Below, one piece after another: positions 1 through 11,479 of a stretch of DNA of 64,000 nucleotides. The notes below the pieces were generated by a model. That model worked only from the letters and a program-made list of their open reading frames with translations. It searched no databases and was not told where the DNA came from. Numbering within the stretch: position 1 is the first letter of the stretch; each line of letters opens with the position of its first letter. The stretch comes from Durusdinium trenchii (taxonomy: Eukaryota > Sar > Dinophyceae > Suessiales > Symbiodiniaceae). Position numbers and translations under genes: made by a program. The DNA lies in assembly GCA_963970005.1 (NCBI GenBank), contig CAXAMN010002969.1, positions 196,373-260,372 on the forward strand, read 5' to 3'.

Positions 1-405
1 CCCCCCCCTCTAAATTCAATTCTCTCCTGGAGAACGTCTTCGTGAGCCTCTCATGATTTCAGGATAGTTGAAACCACTTTTTTTCATTCAGAGTGCATAT
101 GAAATTCTAATCACGAATGGTGTTCCCCGAGGGGATACATACCTAGAGTTTGTTTTGTGAAGCACGTTAATTCTCTCCTGGGGAACGTCTTCGTGAGCCT
201 CTTATGGTTTCAGGATAGCTCAAATCCTATGATGCTCCGATTCAATGCTCACCGATGATCTGAGCCATGGGGCAAGTTTGTTTTCCTAAGAATCTTTTTG
301 AACATTTCGAGAGCATATGTTTGAACATTTAGAGTGCATATGAAATTATATTTACGAAAGGTCGCCTCCGGTGGGATAAATACCTAGCGTTTGTTTTGTG
401 AAGCA
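1..405. repeat. Diverged duplicated unit at left edge
   Basis: Two paired blocks are repeated. The block at about 16-75 (TTCTCTCCTGGAGAACGTCT and following) recurs at about 171-230, and the block at about 95-160 (GTGCATATGAAATT ... TACCTAG.GTTTGTTTTGTG) recurs at about 336-405. The copies are about 155 and 240 bp apart and carry scattered substitutions and small indels, so the unit is an old tandem duplication. It may continue to the left of the window. No coding capacity is apparent. Confidence 0.75.
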
Positions 406-3400
406 AGTGTGGGTGCTTCCGGGTCGGAGTGATTTCTCCCTAGAGCTTTGGAAGTCATTTGTTCCATCTAGCCTCCCCTGCATTGTCGTTTGGGGATGCA
501 AGCTGGCATCGCTGCCTCAGAGTTTTTGTTCCTGCCTCTCGCGTTCTCTTCTCTTCCCGCTGTCCTACCTTTCGTGTCTCCCTCCTCTCAATTGAAAATT
601 AAGAAGATGAAAGGGCAGCAATCAAAAACAAGAGAGACACGTGTTTTTTTGCATTTGTCATTTTTGTGTTCAAGATTACAGTAGCTTCCTTGCAACGGGA
701 CATGTCTTTCGATTTGGCCAGCGCCCTTCCCAAACCGCACAGCCTTTGAGGGTGCATGATTCTGGGATATTGGGCAGAATCTTCGAGAAAAACCAGTCTT
801 CCTTAGCCAGAGGTTTCAGGCAATCAAGCCCCTACCTACCGACGTGAATCCACTGGGCACCCAGTCTCCGCTTGGGGAGGTCGGTGAAAGGCGACGACTG
901 AACTGGGCCGACCGACCAGACCGTGGGATGTGGGAGGTGGATGTTGAGTCGGTTTGCGACTGCAGATGAACAGCGGTCGGTGTTGCGGTATGCGGTCGGT
1001 CTTGCGTAGAGTCAAAGGAACTAAGAAGGTATTCGAGTGCATGAGGGTATTGAACAGTTGCATCTCCCAGGTTGACCTCGCATCCGAGACTGGAATGACC
1101 TCGCTTAGTTTGTCATCAGAGCGGAAAACATGTTTCAGCATTTCCAGGAGGGAATGTGGACTGCAAGTTCCTTTGTTTATCTATAGTCACCTTACATGAG
1201 TGGATGTTCCAAAAAGAGTAGAAACTATCCTCCAAGTTCGACACCCAACTAAATGGAACTGCTGGATTCGTCCTGTTTAAACATAATTCTTTGGGGTTCC
1301 AGGCCTGCGATCCCGACGAATGCAGCCAATGAGCCCAGGTTCGCAAGCCACATGGTCTTGGAGATGTACGTCTCTAACACCGTGCAAGGCACAGAATAGG
1401 GGTCCAGGGATGTAGGCTTAGTAGGGATGTGTGATGTGCCGTGCCTGAAGAAGATTGCTGGGTGAAGCGAGTTTGGGGATACTGATACTTATATTGTGAT
1501 TTTGTGAATGCATAGTATTTGTTGCCTTCGAACCTTCTGATCATTGATCACGTATTCTTTTTCATGTTGAATCCATTATAACATACCTGTTGATCCAGTC
1601 ACTGGGCTGGTTGGCTGAAGACCGTAAGCAGTCCAAGATGGGTTCTAAGGCTGCTAAGGATATCTTGGGATGATCTTCGCGGGTCGCGCCGGTCACGCCA
1701 GGCATCACTCTGGAGGAGGTGCAGGCGGGCCTTGCGACGGAATTCACCCAGCTGATGTATTTGTGAACATAGAACGAACTAAGGAGAAGGAGGGGCCTCT
1801 TCGGCGAAGCAATTAATCACATCCCAACGAACGCCCCTTCTGGCACCCAAAGCTCAAGGTCGTATGACCAACTCCAGGGCCAACGCTTTGGAGCTCGGTT
1901 CTGAGAGACTATCTCCTGTAGACCGAGCGGTGGCGTCCGTTTTCAGTGGCGGCCGTGGGCCCGCGCGAAGAAGAGTCACAGCTGGGACCCAAACAGTGTG
2001 TGTGTGTGTTTAAATCAGACGCAGATAATACATCGATCATATAGATGATGTTCGCTTGTTATCATTGTTACTGGAGATACAAAAAAAAGGACACCCGGAA
2101 AGATGGTAGATCGAATCCTATAGTCGCACCAATACCTACCAGCACCTTCATAGTAATGGAGTCTCCAATGGAATACACATCCCTACACTACACTACTTGT
2201 GGATCCCGATTGGACACCCATGCACACCCAATTGAAGGTCGTCCGGGTATGACTCCAAATGCTCCTTTTTGGCTTCTGGACACCTGGCCCTTTTTCCGTT
2301 CCATCTGCAAAAACCGTGCGGGCGGCAGACCATCACGCAGGTTCCGCCGTTTTTTGGCACGACCCCCTCCCCGCGGGCGCGCACGGCTTGGTCGGTCGAC
2401 GGTAGGTGAACCTCACGGGTTTGGAGCCCAACTGGACCGAGCTGGGCGCCTCCGCTGTGACGCGCCTCGAGTACGGTGCGACGAGCCCAGCGGACCGGAG
2501 GACGGTGGAGGACGGTGAGTACGGAGTGAGTACGGTGAGTGGCCTGAATACCCAGACACGACTAGTGGGACTGCCAGTCCGGACTGCCTTCAAAACGGCC
2601 AGGGGTGGCTGCCAGGGGGTCTGGCTGGGGCGGCAGTCCGGACTGGCAGTCCCAGACAGGTCGTGTCTGGGATGTGGATGGCACATGAGATGAGCCATGG
2701 TGAGGTGAGCCAGATATGTGACCATGGCGGGGGTCACCTTCGAAAACTGTTTGCCCTCTTCAGTGCGTTCGGGTGAACACAAGTGTTCCAGCAATCCTTG
2801 CGACACGGGAAGCCTTTTCTCTCTTTTTGGAAGTGGGCCATGACGTTTCCAATTACCGGGCATGGGCCATGAGCCCCAAATTACAGTAAGGTGTGGCAGT
2901 GTGGCACAGTGTTCACCAGCTATTCCAAGCTACACATATAATATAGAGAGACTCCTTCTTATGGCTGGTATGACCGGTCATCAACCCTCTGGAACATCTC
3001 CTTATAACGATTTCTTTTTGTAGAAAAGTGGCAGAGTCCGAGAATGATCCGGGTATATCTGGGTCAAGTCATGTCACTTGCTTTGGGGCATCCAAGAAAA
3101 GAAAAAAATATCATTCACTATTCATTCTTCACTCGGTGAAGAGACGGGTCGGTTTGACGTTGTTCTTCCTTTTTCGCGTTTCAGGTTGGTTCATGGTGAC
3201 GAATGACTCGGCTCGACGGGTCGGCTTCAGGACCCTCCGGCTCAACGGGTGATGGCCCACCGCTTTCATCCGCTTTGCGCAGGCCAAAACGGCTCAGCTC
3301 ACGTGTTGCTGCGGAAGAACGCGGGGCAGGCGCGGCCGCAAGGGCAGGCGAGGGGGAGCCGAAGGAGAGGAGAATGAGCAGCAGATGCTTGATTTGGTCT

Positions 3401-6400
3401 CCCAATTCATGAGCAAAGGAGCAAGAGAAAATACGGTCTAAGAGTTGCTTAAAAGATTTGGGGAAAATCAGAACCTACAGTACCAAGAGTTCCCTTTCAG
3501 ATCTTTTAGGGTAGTGCTTAGACATGCTTAGACATGCTTAGCACCCTCCCATCGGACTCCTGGTACTTCATGGTACTTCTATGTGATCCATCCCAGTCGT
3601 TGGGGCCTCGGTCTCCCAAACGGTCAGGACACCGGCGGTGTGGTGCCGGGCAGCTTTGCCGCGGCGCTGCGCTTCATCGTGAAGGCGGCACCGCGCGCGT
3701 CACGGGACGCCACGTGACGCCACGTGGTGGTCGAGTCTTTTGGGGTGTGATGATTGTGATGCCTTGCAAGAGACCCACATTGGAACTTTCTTTCTTTCTT
3801 TCTTTCAAATGGACGCTTCGATTGGACGGACCGGCAGGCCACATTGGAATCTGAAAACCACTGGGTTGTAGAGGATTGTTTCTTTAATTCTTTTGGGGTG
3901 TGGTGTACGTATGATCTTGGCAAATGGTGATTTGACGAACTGTTGTGCAGCCAGAGTGCAGCCAGAAGGTCTCTGGAATGTTCAATTGTGGTACGTACCT
4001 TGTGCAGTCGAGTTTTCAGGCTCCGGTGTCGAGCAGAGCTGTGCAGAGCTGCTGGAGGGTTTGTTGGTACTGTCTGTGGAGTCTAAGAAATTTGCTTAAT
4101 CCCATTTGGTTGGTCACTCATCTATGCACGGGAATGTTCAATGTTCATGGGTTTCTGACCTGTTTCTGGCCCTTGAAGCTATAAATAAATGTTCAGCAAC
4201 ACCTTGAAGTATCAACAGATGTTTTTTGGGACCCTTTCCTTATGGCCATAAGAAGGCACTTTCTCATGGCCCTCGAAGCTGAAGCAACACCTTCAAGTGC
4301 CTCAAGGGCTGATGGACCCTTTCCTTGCCAGATGTCTTTCCGGCTAAGCCTGCAACTGGCCAGGAGGAAGGCGATGACCTGGGCTATGAGGAGCCCACGT
4401 CGTGGTTCTCCGGGACCACCGGCGGGCACCAGTGGCACGGAGACCCCGCCAGCGAAGGTGAGGGACTCTCCACGTTTTCCGGCTCCTTGAGGTGGTCCAT
4501 CTCCGGGGATTTGGACCCTGCCGACGGTGCTTTTGGTGTCCTTTTTCTTTTTCCCCCACCCTGGAAAGGTGAGGGTTGTTCTTCCAAATGTCCTGAAAGG
4601 AGGGTACAGACCACTCGAAGTAGTAATTTATAGCGAGTTTGTATTGCTTTGTTGTTCTTTCAGATGTTTTTGGAGCCCTTCCGATTCCTACGATTTGGAT
4701 CCATCAAGAGTGAGAGTTCTCAGAGCCTTCAATGAAGACGAAAGTTGACCTGGTTTTGTATATAGGACCATTAAGATCAAATAAGATAGAATATGACCAC
4801 TCTAAGACCAGGTCAAGATCATACAAGTTGACTTTGTATAAGACCCCCAAATAAGATAGAAACGAACAAACAACAAATCCTTAGTGTAGACATTTAGTCT
4901 ACGGCCTAGGGCTATCATGTCATCTACTGTGACGAGTTCCATGGCCCCTTAACCTTTGGTAGATGCCGATCAAATGAAGACAAATCAGAATCTGCATCAT
5001 GTCCTGAAAAGGACGTTCCCCCCAAAACAGAAAGAACCCAAAGAAGGACGAAGACATGGCAAGAGCCTCCCCACAGGCGGCACCACCGACCAAGCTTTTC
5101 CCGACAAAAGACCAGTGGCTTTCGGTGGTCGCCCAGCCTATGGCACCGGGCACGCAGGATGACTATCCAGCAGGGAGCTTCCAGAAGACGACGAGGGTGG
5201 CAAAAGGGCGACGGAAAGATATACCAAAGTATGGCCAAGTGGTGTATTTGGCCATGTAAATGCTATACCCTACAGGTCAAAGATCTAATTTATACTGGAT
5301 TTGATACAAAAAGACTACTCCATGAGGCATTACCCGGTGTACTGGGCCAGACCGGACCTGGGATATGATTTGGGTCGCACTACCACTATCAGTCGGTAAA
5401 CGATTATCACCATCCTCATCCACTGTTACTGGTACAGTAGTGGGATCTCCCCAAGCTAGTCCAGATTCCAGACACTTCATGGCACTGGAAAATATGCAGC
5501 CCCATGGACATATCCATGTTTACCCCCAAACTACCTTTAGCTTTGGTATGCTTTGGCCTTTTCGTGTCACAGACACTCCATGCATCTGTGTGTGTGGGGG
5601 GTTCTTTAGAGCTCATGAGACAGAGGAGGCGGTTCTCCTCGGGGTCCACAGGAAGAACACTTGGGTTTTTGAGTCTGAGTGGCGGATATTATTTGAGAAG
5701 ATGAGGATGTGAAGCCTTGAAAGTGATCAAACGTCCCCAGATATGAAGAGTTTGTCTATCTCCAATTGAGGAGGTTGATTTGTCAAGAGCCGACCCGCGG
5801 CTTTTGTGCTTCTAAACCCCACCCGTCTCCCGAACCTGTCTCCGACAACATCGGAGACAGAGAAAGAGTAAGAGCACGGATCTGATGAAGCAGAGGCGGA
5901 GCGTCAAAAACACGGGTGACGCGATCAACTGGGGTCATCCTGAGACTGGGTGTCCAATAGACTACCCTACACTGCTAGACTGGACCTCCTTTCGACACCC
6001 AGACAGGATGATCCTGGAATGATCGATGTCAGTATCGATGTTTTTTTGTTCTGCAAAGATCCAGAGTGAGGAACCCTTGAAACAGGGATGGATGAGGCCA
6101 TGCATGATTCATGTTCATGCACAACTGCACAAATGACAATCCTCAAACAGAGCTTGCTCTTTGCCTCATTCCTGTATCTTCTGGTTATAAGGACAGCAGG
6201 ATCCACTGTTGCAAGGGGATAGACATGGCCATGGACCAGCCGGGGGAACTGGGCACTGTCCTTGAAGCAAGTCTCGTCCACGGACAGATGGGGATCGTTG
6301 GACGACGATTTCCGGCAAGAAGACGGAGAAATGAGAACTCCCTGACTTTGTGACTTTGTAGGGAAAACTATGACAACTCCTCCAGGCCAATCATGAAATA

Positions 6401-7700
6401 TTATGAAATCCCAAGCTGTTCAGGAAGGGCATCGAAAAGAGGCGCGGCCCCGCATCAATACACCTTGAACTTCCAAAACCCAGTGGGAGACACCTGCCAG
6501 ACGCACGTATCCTCGACAGTCTGCGGCTTTCTAAGGTGGAGAATGTAGTGATCAGCACCGGTGACTACATCTTCGCGAGGTCGGCGCGTGAAAGCGGGTT
6601 CCATAGATTTCTTCTTCAATGAGGTGCAGTCGCTTGGACAAAGAATATGTGAACCAAGCTGGTCATGATTTTTTCCGACTATGAGGGAGGTTCCCTCATC
6701 TCTCATTTCATGTCCAAGACATATTCCAAAAACATGTGGGCAGATGTGGGGATATACAACACGATCACGGATTCGATCTAGGGCATCAACTTTGTATAGA
6801 TGTACACGCGATCCGTGCTGTTGGGGGAAAGACGAAAGCAAGACGATCTGCTGCTCGTTGGAACAGATCCCTTTTGACCTATCAACCCTCATGTGTTTTT
6901 CTCAGGAGGTCAGTGATCACTTTGAAGGTTGGTAGAGGTCTTTGGTTCCATCCTGCACTTGTCTCACTATCACCTGCCCGGCGTGGCCACGCAGAAATCA
7001 TGGATGGTAAGTCTGGCTAAGCTTAATTCTATCCCATTCCATACAGACCATGTATGGAATAGATTTTTTTTGTACATACATTGCGGTGGCTTCAGGGTTG
7101 AATGTATGTCACTAGTCCCATGCCAGTCGTGTTGCGCGTATCGCCTGGCGATGGCGATCCCTCGTAGGTCCTTGCAGCAGGGCCAGTTCCGGTCGGTCTG
7201 GGAACAATTGGCCGCCCAAGGCGCCAATTCCGCTCCGCTCGACCGCCGGCGGGTAGGTTCCAAGCGCTGGGATGGTGTGTGTGTGTGTGTGTGTGGAGCA
7301 GTCGGAGGGACTGGAACTGCGGAGCGTGGTGAAATTCGTTCAGGGCGCCTTTGAGATGTGGAAAAATCAGCAGCCGTTCGGTTCCGTAGTTTCTTCCATG
7401 TGCTCGAGGATCATCGGTGAAAGCTCTCAGCCGGTTAGGTGAAGGGCACGGGCCCCCTCACGGTTTCCGTCCGAGAACTGAAGTTCCGAGAAGCACCACT
7501 CAGACAGGTGCCGAGCAAATTGCCCACAACAGAGCTGGGGCCTGTAGATGGGAATCCTATTCAAAATTACCCTCCTGCAGAGGACCACATTGACGCCCCA
7601 AACCGCTAGGTTGTACAGGAAAATGGTTGAGTTTTCAGGGTCCCATGTTCGTTTGCGGCAGTGTGGGTGAGCAGCGCCGTAAACCTCCCTTTACATTTTT
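406..7700. other. Gene-poor stretch, no supported gene
   Basis: Only short overlapping open frames occur here, usually open in several frames at once inside GC-rich islands (for example 2300-2680 and 4240-4630). None shows a recognisable domain or a counterpart elsewhere in the window. There are small GT (about 1997-2011 and 7270-7292) and TTTC (about 3786-3806) microsatellites, an 11-bp direct repeat at 3519-3540 and one perfect hairpin at 5836-5860. The GC islands could be isolated exons of a gene with long introns, but I cannot show it. Confidence 0.5.
5836..5860. repeat. Perfect 10-bp stem, 5-bp loop hairpin
   Basis: CTGTCTCCGA at 5836-5845 is the exact reverse complement of TCGGAGACAG at 5851-5860, separated by CAACA. 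It could form an RNA or DNA hairpin. No gene lies next to it and no T-run follows, so no regulatory role can be assigned. Confidence 0.7.
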
Positions 7701-7724
7701 GTTAAGAGCTTGGTCATAAGGAGG

Positions 7725-8250
7725 GTTGGCGTAAGCAAAAGTCTGCTGCGCGTAAGGTTGCGTAAGGTTTTTTCAACATAACCAGTGGCGTAAGGGCCAA
7801 TCAATGAAAACAAGTTGTTTTTATGAACCAAGGAATGATCAGACATGGCGTAAGGTCCGCGTAAGCACTGCGTAAAGACAACTTCGATTTCTAATCAATT
7901 GCCCACGCATGGCGCAGACTTTGAGCAGGCAAGCAAGAAAGCGCAAGCGCCAGAGTGAGGCCATGAAGTCTGACCAGGTGTTCGATGCAGAATCCACATC
8001 GTCCTCATCAAGCATATCATCTAGTCACTCTGCAAGTAGTGCTGCGTGAAAATGGTCGCCTGCCTTGTGTGCGTGTGTATCTATCCTGCTATGAACTCAT
8101 CTTCGCGTAAGCTTTTCTCTTGGAGGGGTGTGGAAATTTGAGTGCAGTGCTCTTGCGTAAGCCTGGCGTAAGCCCTTTCTACCACAAACCAGCCGCGTAA
8201 GGTAAAACTGTGCGCGCGCAAGGAAAGCGTAAGTCTCAGCGTAAGACTTC
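7725..8250. repeat. Cluster of GCGTAAG motifs
   Basis: The heptamer GCGTAAG, or GCGTAAA once, occurs about 13 times in roughly 520 bp (near 7729, 7748, 7758, 7789, 7846, 7858, 7869, 8103, 8153, 8164, 8193, 8227 and 8239), mostly in the same orientation. Spacing is irregular, so this is an interspersed motif cluster rather than a clean tandem array. No gene overlaps it. Confidence 0.75.
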
Positions 8251-8475
8251 CCATACGACCTTTCAATCTATCAAGGTTTCCAGCACAGCTCAGGTGTTGT
8301 CGGGGGAGCTCTTTCAAAAGTTTGAACTCCCAGTCGGCTGAGCCCGGCTGCAGTTCTTCTTGCGGGGCTGCCTGCTGTAGCCTCATTCAATACTGGATTG
8401 AATCCTTCATCACGTAATTTGTAGGACTTCCAATGATTGATGAGGATTCTTGCATACCCACGCACTCCGTGTACC

Positions 8476-8560
8476 CTTGAAGTCCAAAGACTATACCTTT
8501 CCAGTGAAGTAGAGAAAATTCCCTTTCAGGTCCCTTGAAGACCATTCTTTTTATGGTCTT
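8476..8560 (+). repeat. Dispersed repeat, copy 1 (inverted copy near 43.5 kb)
   Basis: The segment starting TGAAGTCCAAAGACTATA and running through TTCCCTTTCAGGTCCC to GACCATTCTTTTTATG matches the reverse complement of about 43461-43546 over roughly 80 bp with a few gaps. This suggests a short dispersed element present at least twice. A weaker match to the TTCCCTTTCAG core occurs near 3490. Confidence 0.65.
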
Positions 8561-8929
8561 AGACCTTCGAAGGTGTACGCAATATCAAACCCATGCCAGT
8601 CCCAGGGGACCGGGTTATCCTCGCTCGGAAGGCACGGAGGTGACGCAGAAGCTGAGTTTGAACTTTAAGACGTCGGACGCCCCGGAGCGCGGTGTCGGTT
8701 GGAGCGAGCGACGTTGGTTGGAGCGCGGCGTCGGGGCGAGGATGACGTGGTACGACCACGTGTGCCACTGGGAAGCGGAAGCGGAAGTTCCTTTTCGAGG
8801 GGATCGCGGGTTGTGTGTGGGATCGCGCCCTTTCTGTCTTCGGCAAACAGGATAATGAACTATATGGGAGCCGATCGTAAATGCAAATCTAAGAAATATG
8901 AAAGGGCATGTGTATCTCAGCATCTGCGA

Positions 8930-9415
8930 TTGTAAAACCCTGCATCGCGGTTGATCGGCGATTGGTTCGCGATCGAGACACAGATTTGTTGTATCAGAAT
9001 CGACCATTGTAAGAGGAGAAATCTTAATATTATATGGCATATTAATCATGTTACAGTTCAGCCTTACACTGTATTCGGGTCTTCCTAGACACTGTGTTCA
9101 ATAGTGATAGCCAATAGCAAAGAAGAATCAGAACAACAAAGTTCAAAGTCTACCAGCCCAGATCAATTCAATTCTCAAAAACATGTCGACGAAATCCGCG
9201 ATTGGTTCGCGATTGATCCGCGATTGTGCCGCGATTGTTAAACCCGCCTGAGTATAGGCCCTGGCTCACGCCATGTCTCTAAATTCTAAATACTGTGATA
9301 TGTAGCAAATGTTTCGACGATTCTTTGCGCAAAATTGTGTTGCATACGAGAGCACTCTCCCGCGATTGACACCGTTGGGATCGCGATTGATTCGCGGTTG
9401 ATCGGCGATTGTAGC
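8930..9415. repeat. Cluster of CGCGATTG-type motifs
   Basis: Variants of the roughly 10-bp phrase TTCGCGATTG / CCGCGATTG / GGCGATTG recur in three groups: about 8945-8975, 9195-9240 and 9360-9415. They stand out as GC-rich words in an AT-rich background. No coding potential was seen. Confidence 0.65.
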
Positions 9416-10739
9416 TGCCTCAGATACCTTTATATTGATCAACACCCATATGAGAAAGAGATTGTTTGCTGATTTTGCTGAGATGTTCTCAAATATGTGG
9501 TCTCTTTTGGTCCTGTGATGATGAGATGATCACGAGTCACGTGAAGCAACTCATGATTGAAAAGCCCGCCGCATCCACTACCAGGGGCATCCCCAATTTG
9601 GAGTGTCTCAGACACCCCTCTATTCAAGGGCTGGTCTAGGAACCAGGGTGTAGTTTGACTATGCTAGGGACCCACACCGCAAGGACCATTCTGCAGGGAC
9701 CATGGTCAACCACCCCTCCCACCGTGCCGAAAGCGCTTCGGAGCCAAACACCGCCGCTTCGGGCACCCGCCGCCGGACCCGCCGGACCTGGCGAGGCTCG
9801 AATCGGGCGTCGAGTGGATCATTGCGACCCTGAATATGTCCCTTGGATGAAAGGTGTCCCCTGGCTCCGGCGAAAAGAAGCTGCCCAAAAATCTCGGCCC
9901 GATGTGAAGCCCAGTTGTGGTTCCCAAACAAGCAAAGCGGGGGTGTTTTGGGACGGCTGGAGGTGGGAGGTGGTCTGGGTCCTGGGAGAGACAACGCGGA
10001 GAGTCCGACGTTGACCGCACTCGTTGAGTGGTGAAGCTCCCAGGGGTCGACAGTGAAGTTCCCAGGTTTTGCCAGCAGACCCCAGGAGAGGAAGCAGATG
10101 TCCTGGAGCCTTTTGGAGCGTGTCTTGCGAAAAAGCAAGGACGTATCTGGAGTTCCAAAGGGATGGGGTTACATCTATTTATCACTATTTATCTATCCTC
10201 CATTTATATCACACCTCGACATGGAATTGCTGGTTCTCAGTTTGGTGGATGGACTTAGGAGTAGAGGCCCAAAATCCAACAAGCGCCCAGAAGATTTTGG
10301 TTTTAATCCTGGCCAATGCTTCAAGTTCTTCCCCAAAGAACGAGTCCCTAAGTCACTGACCAAGCTACGCAAGAGGTGTGAAATGTTTTAAAGTTTCGCA
10401 ACGGATGAAAAGGGAGATGGCAAGGTCTCCAAATTCACCAATACCTGGATCTTGCAACTATATGACTATATGCAAAAGTTCATATAATTTCTGCCTTTGG
10501 GCTTGTTTTTATGGGTGTGAAGAGGCGGCATAAATCTTGCATATAGTTATATAGTTGGAAGATCCAGATAATTTTTCAGCATTCACACACAAAAACAAAG
10601 AACACCAACACCCGGCCGGGGTTGGAGCGTTTCTTCAGTACCAGTACTAGATATATATATATATATCCCACTGTTGGAATAGTTTTCTGTCACTATAAGA
10701 ATCACTGGTACGTGGATCCTTCATCGCACATGAAAAACA

Positions 10740-11470
10740 ATGCCACTAAGGAGTTGCCAGAAGGCAGTTGGACATATGCAAAGATGTGCTGCTAACAATT
10801 TGCCAACCGAGAGAAGAATGTAAAGAACTGCTGTGGAGGAGTTGCCACCAGGTGGACATACTAGCGAAGAGTGTCAGATACATGGACACGTTTGTTGCCC
10901 AGGAGTTTGCCACAAGGTGGACACAGTTGATACCCTAGCGAACACTGGGAGACATGTAAAGAGACGCCAGAAGGTTTCAAAGAGGCAGACCATGGCGGGC
11001 TTGCGGACACACTCGGCCGTGAGAATCGCCAGAAGTCATAAGGCAAAAACACGAGTTGCTTGAAGGTGGACACTGGCCACTTGGAGACCAAATGTAAAGT
11101 AATTGCTACCAAGCAGTTGCCAGGTGGACACACTATAGCCCAGACTGGGAGACAAATGTAAAGAACTGCACTAGGAAGTTGCCAGAAGAGGCGTACACAC
11201 CAGCAGGACTGTCTCATTCTGGCATCTCCAGAGAGCAGTTGACTACTACTTTGATGGCTACGACGCGTGAGAAGACGGCCACGATTGGGAGACACATATT
11301 ATGTAAATAGAGTTGTTACTAAGGAGTTGACAGAAGGTGGACACACCACCCCAGCCTGCCAGACAAACCTATAGAATTGCTATTCAGGATTTGCCTGAAG
11401 GCCAACACACCAGCCCAGACAGGGAGACAAATGTATGGATCAGGCCCAGACTGAGGCGGACACACTCTTA
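10740..11470. repeat. Degenerate ~65-70 bp minisatellite
   Basis: Repeated phrases GAGTTGCCAGAAGGTGGACA and GGGAGACAAATGTAAAG alternate at least seven times (first phrase near 10752, 10839, 10904, 11114, 11180, 11325 and 11390). Copies differ by substitutions and indels. Open frames across this block are by-products of the repeat. Confidence 0.8.
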
Positions 11471-11479
11471 GAAAGCATT

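Noticed and set aside
2045..2863. Frames of 157 and 176 codons on opposite strands
   Set aside because: GC-rich DNA open in several frames at once, with Arg/Pro/Gly bias, no domain and no counterpart in the window.
9655..10185. Overlapping 119-159 codon frames on both strands
   Set aside because: Same multi-frame openness in a GC island; no motif or splice context favours one frame.
10833..11295. 144-codon - strand frame and its + strand partner
   Set aside because: They lie wholly within the ~65-70 bp minisatellite and repeat with it.
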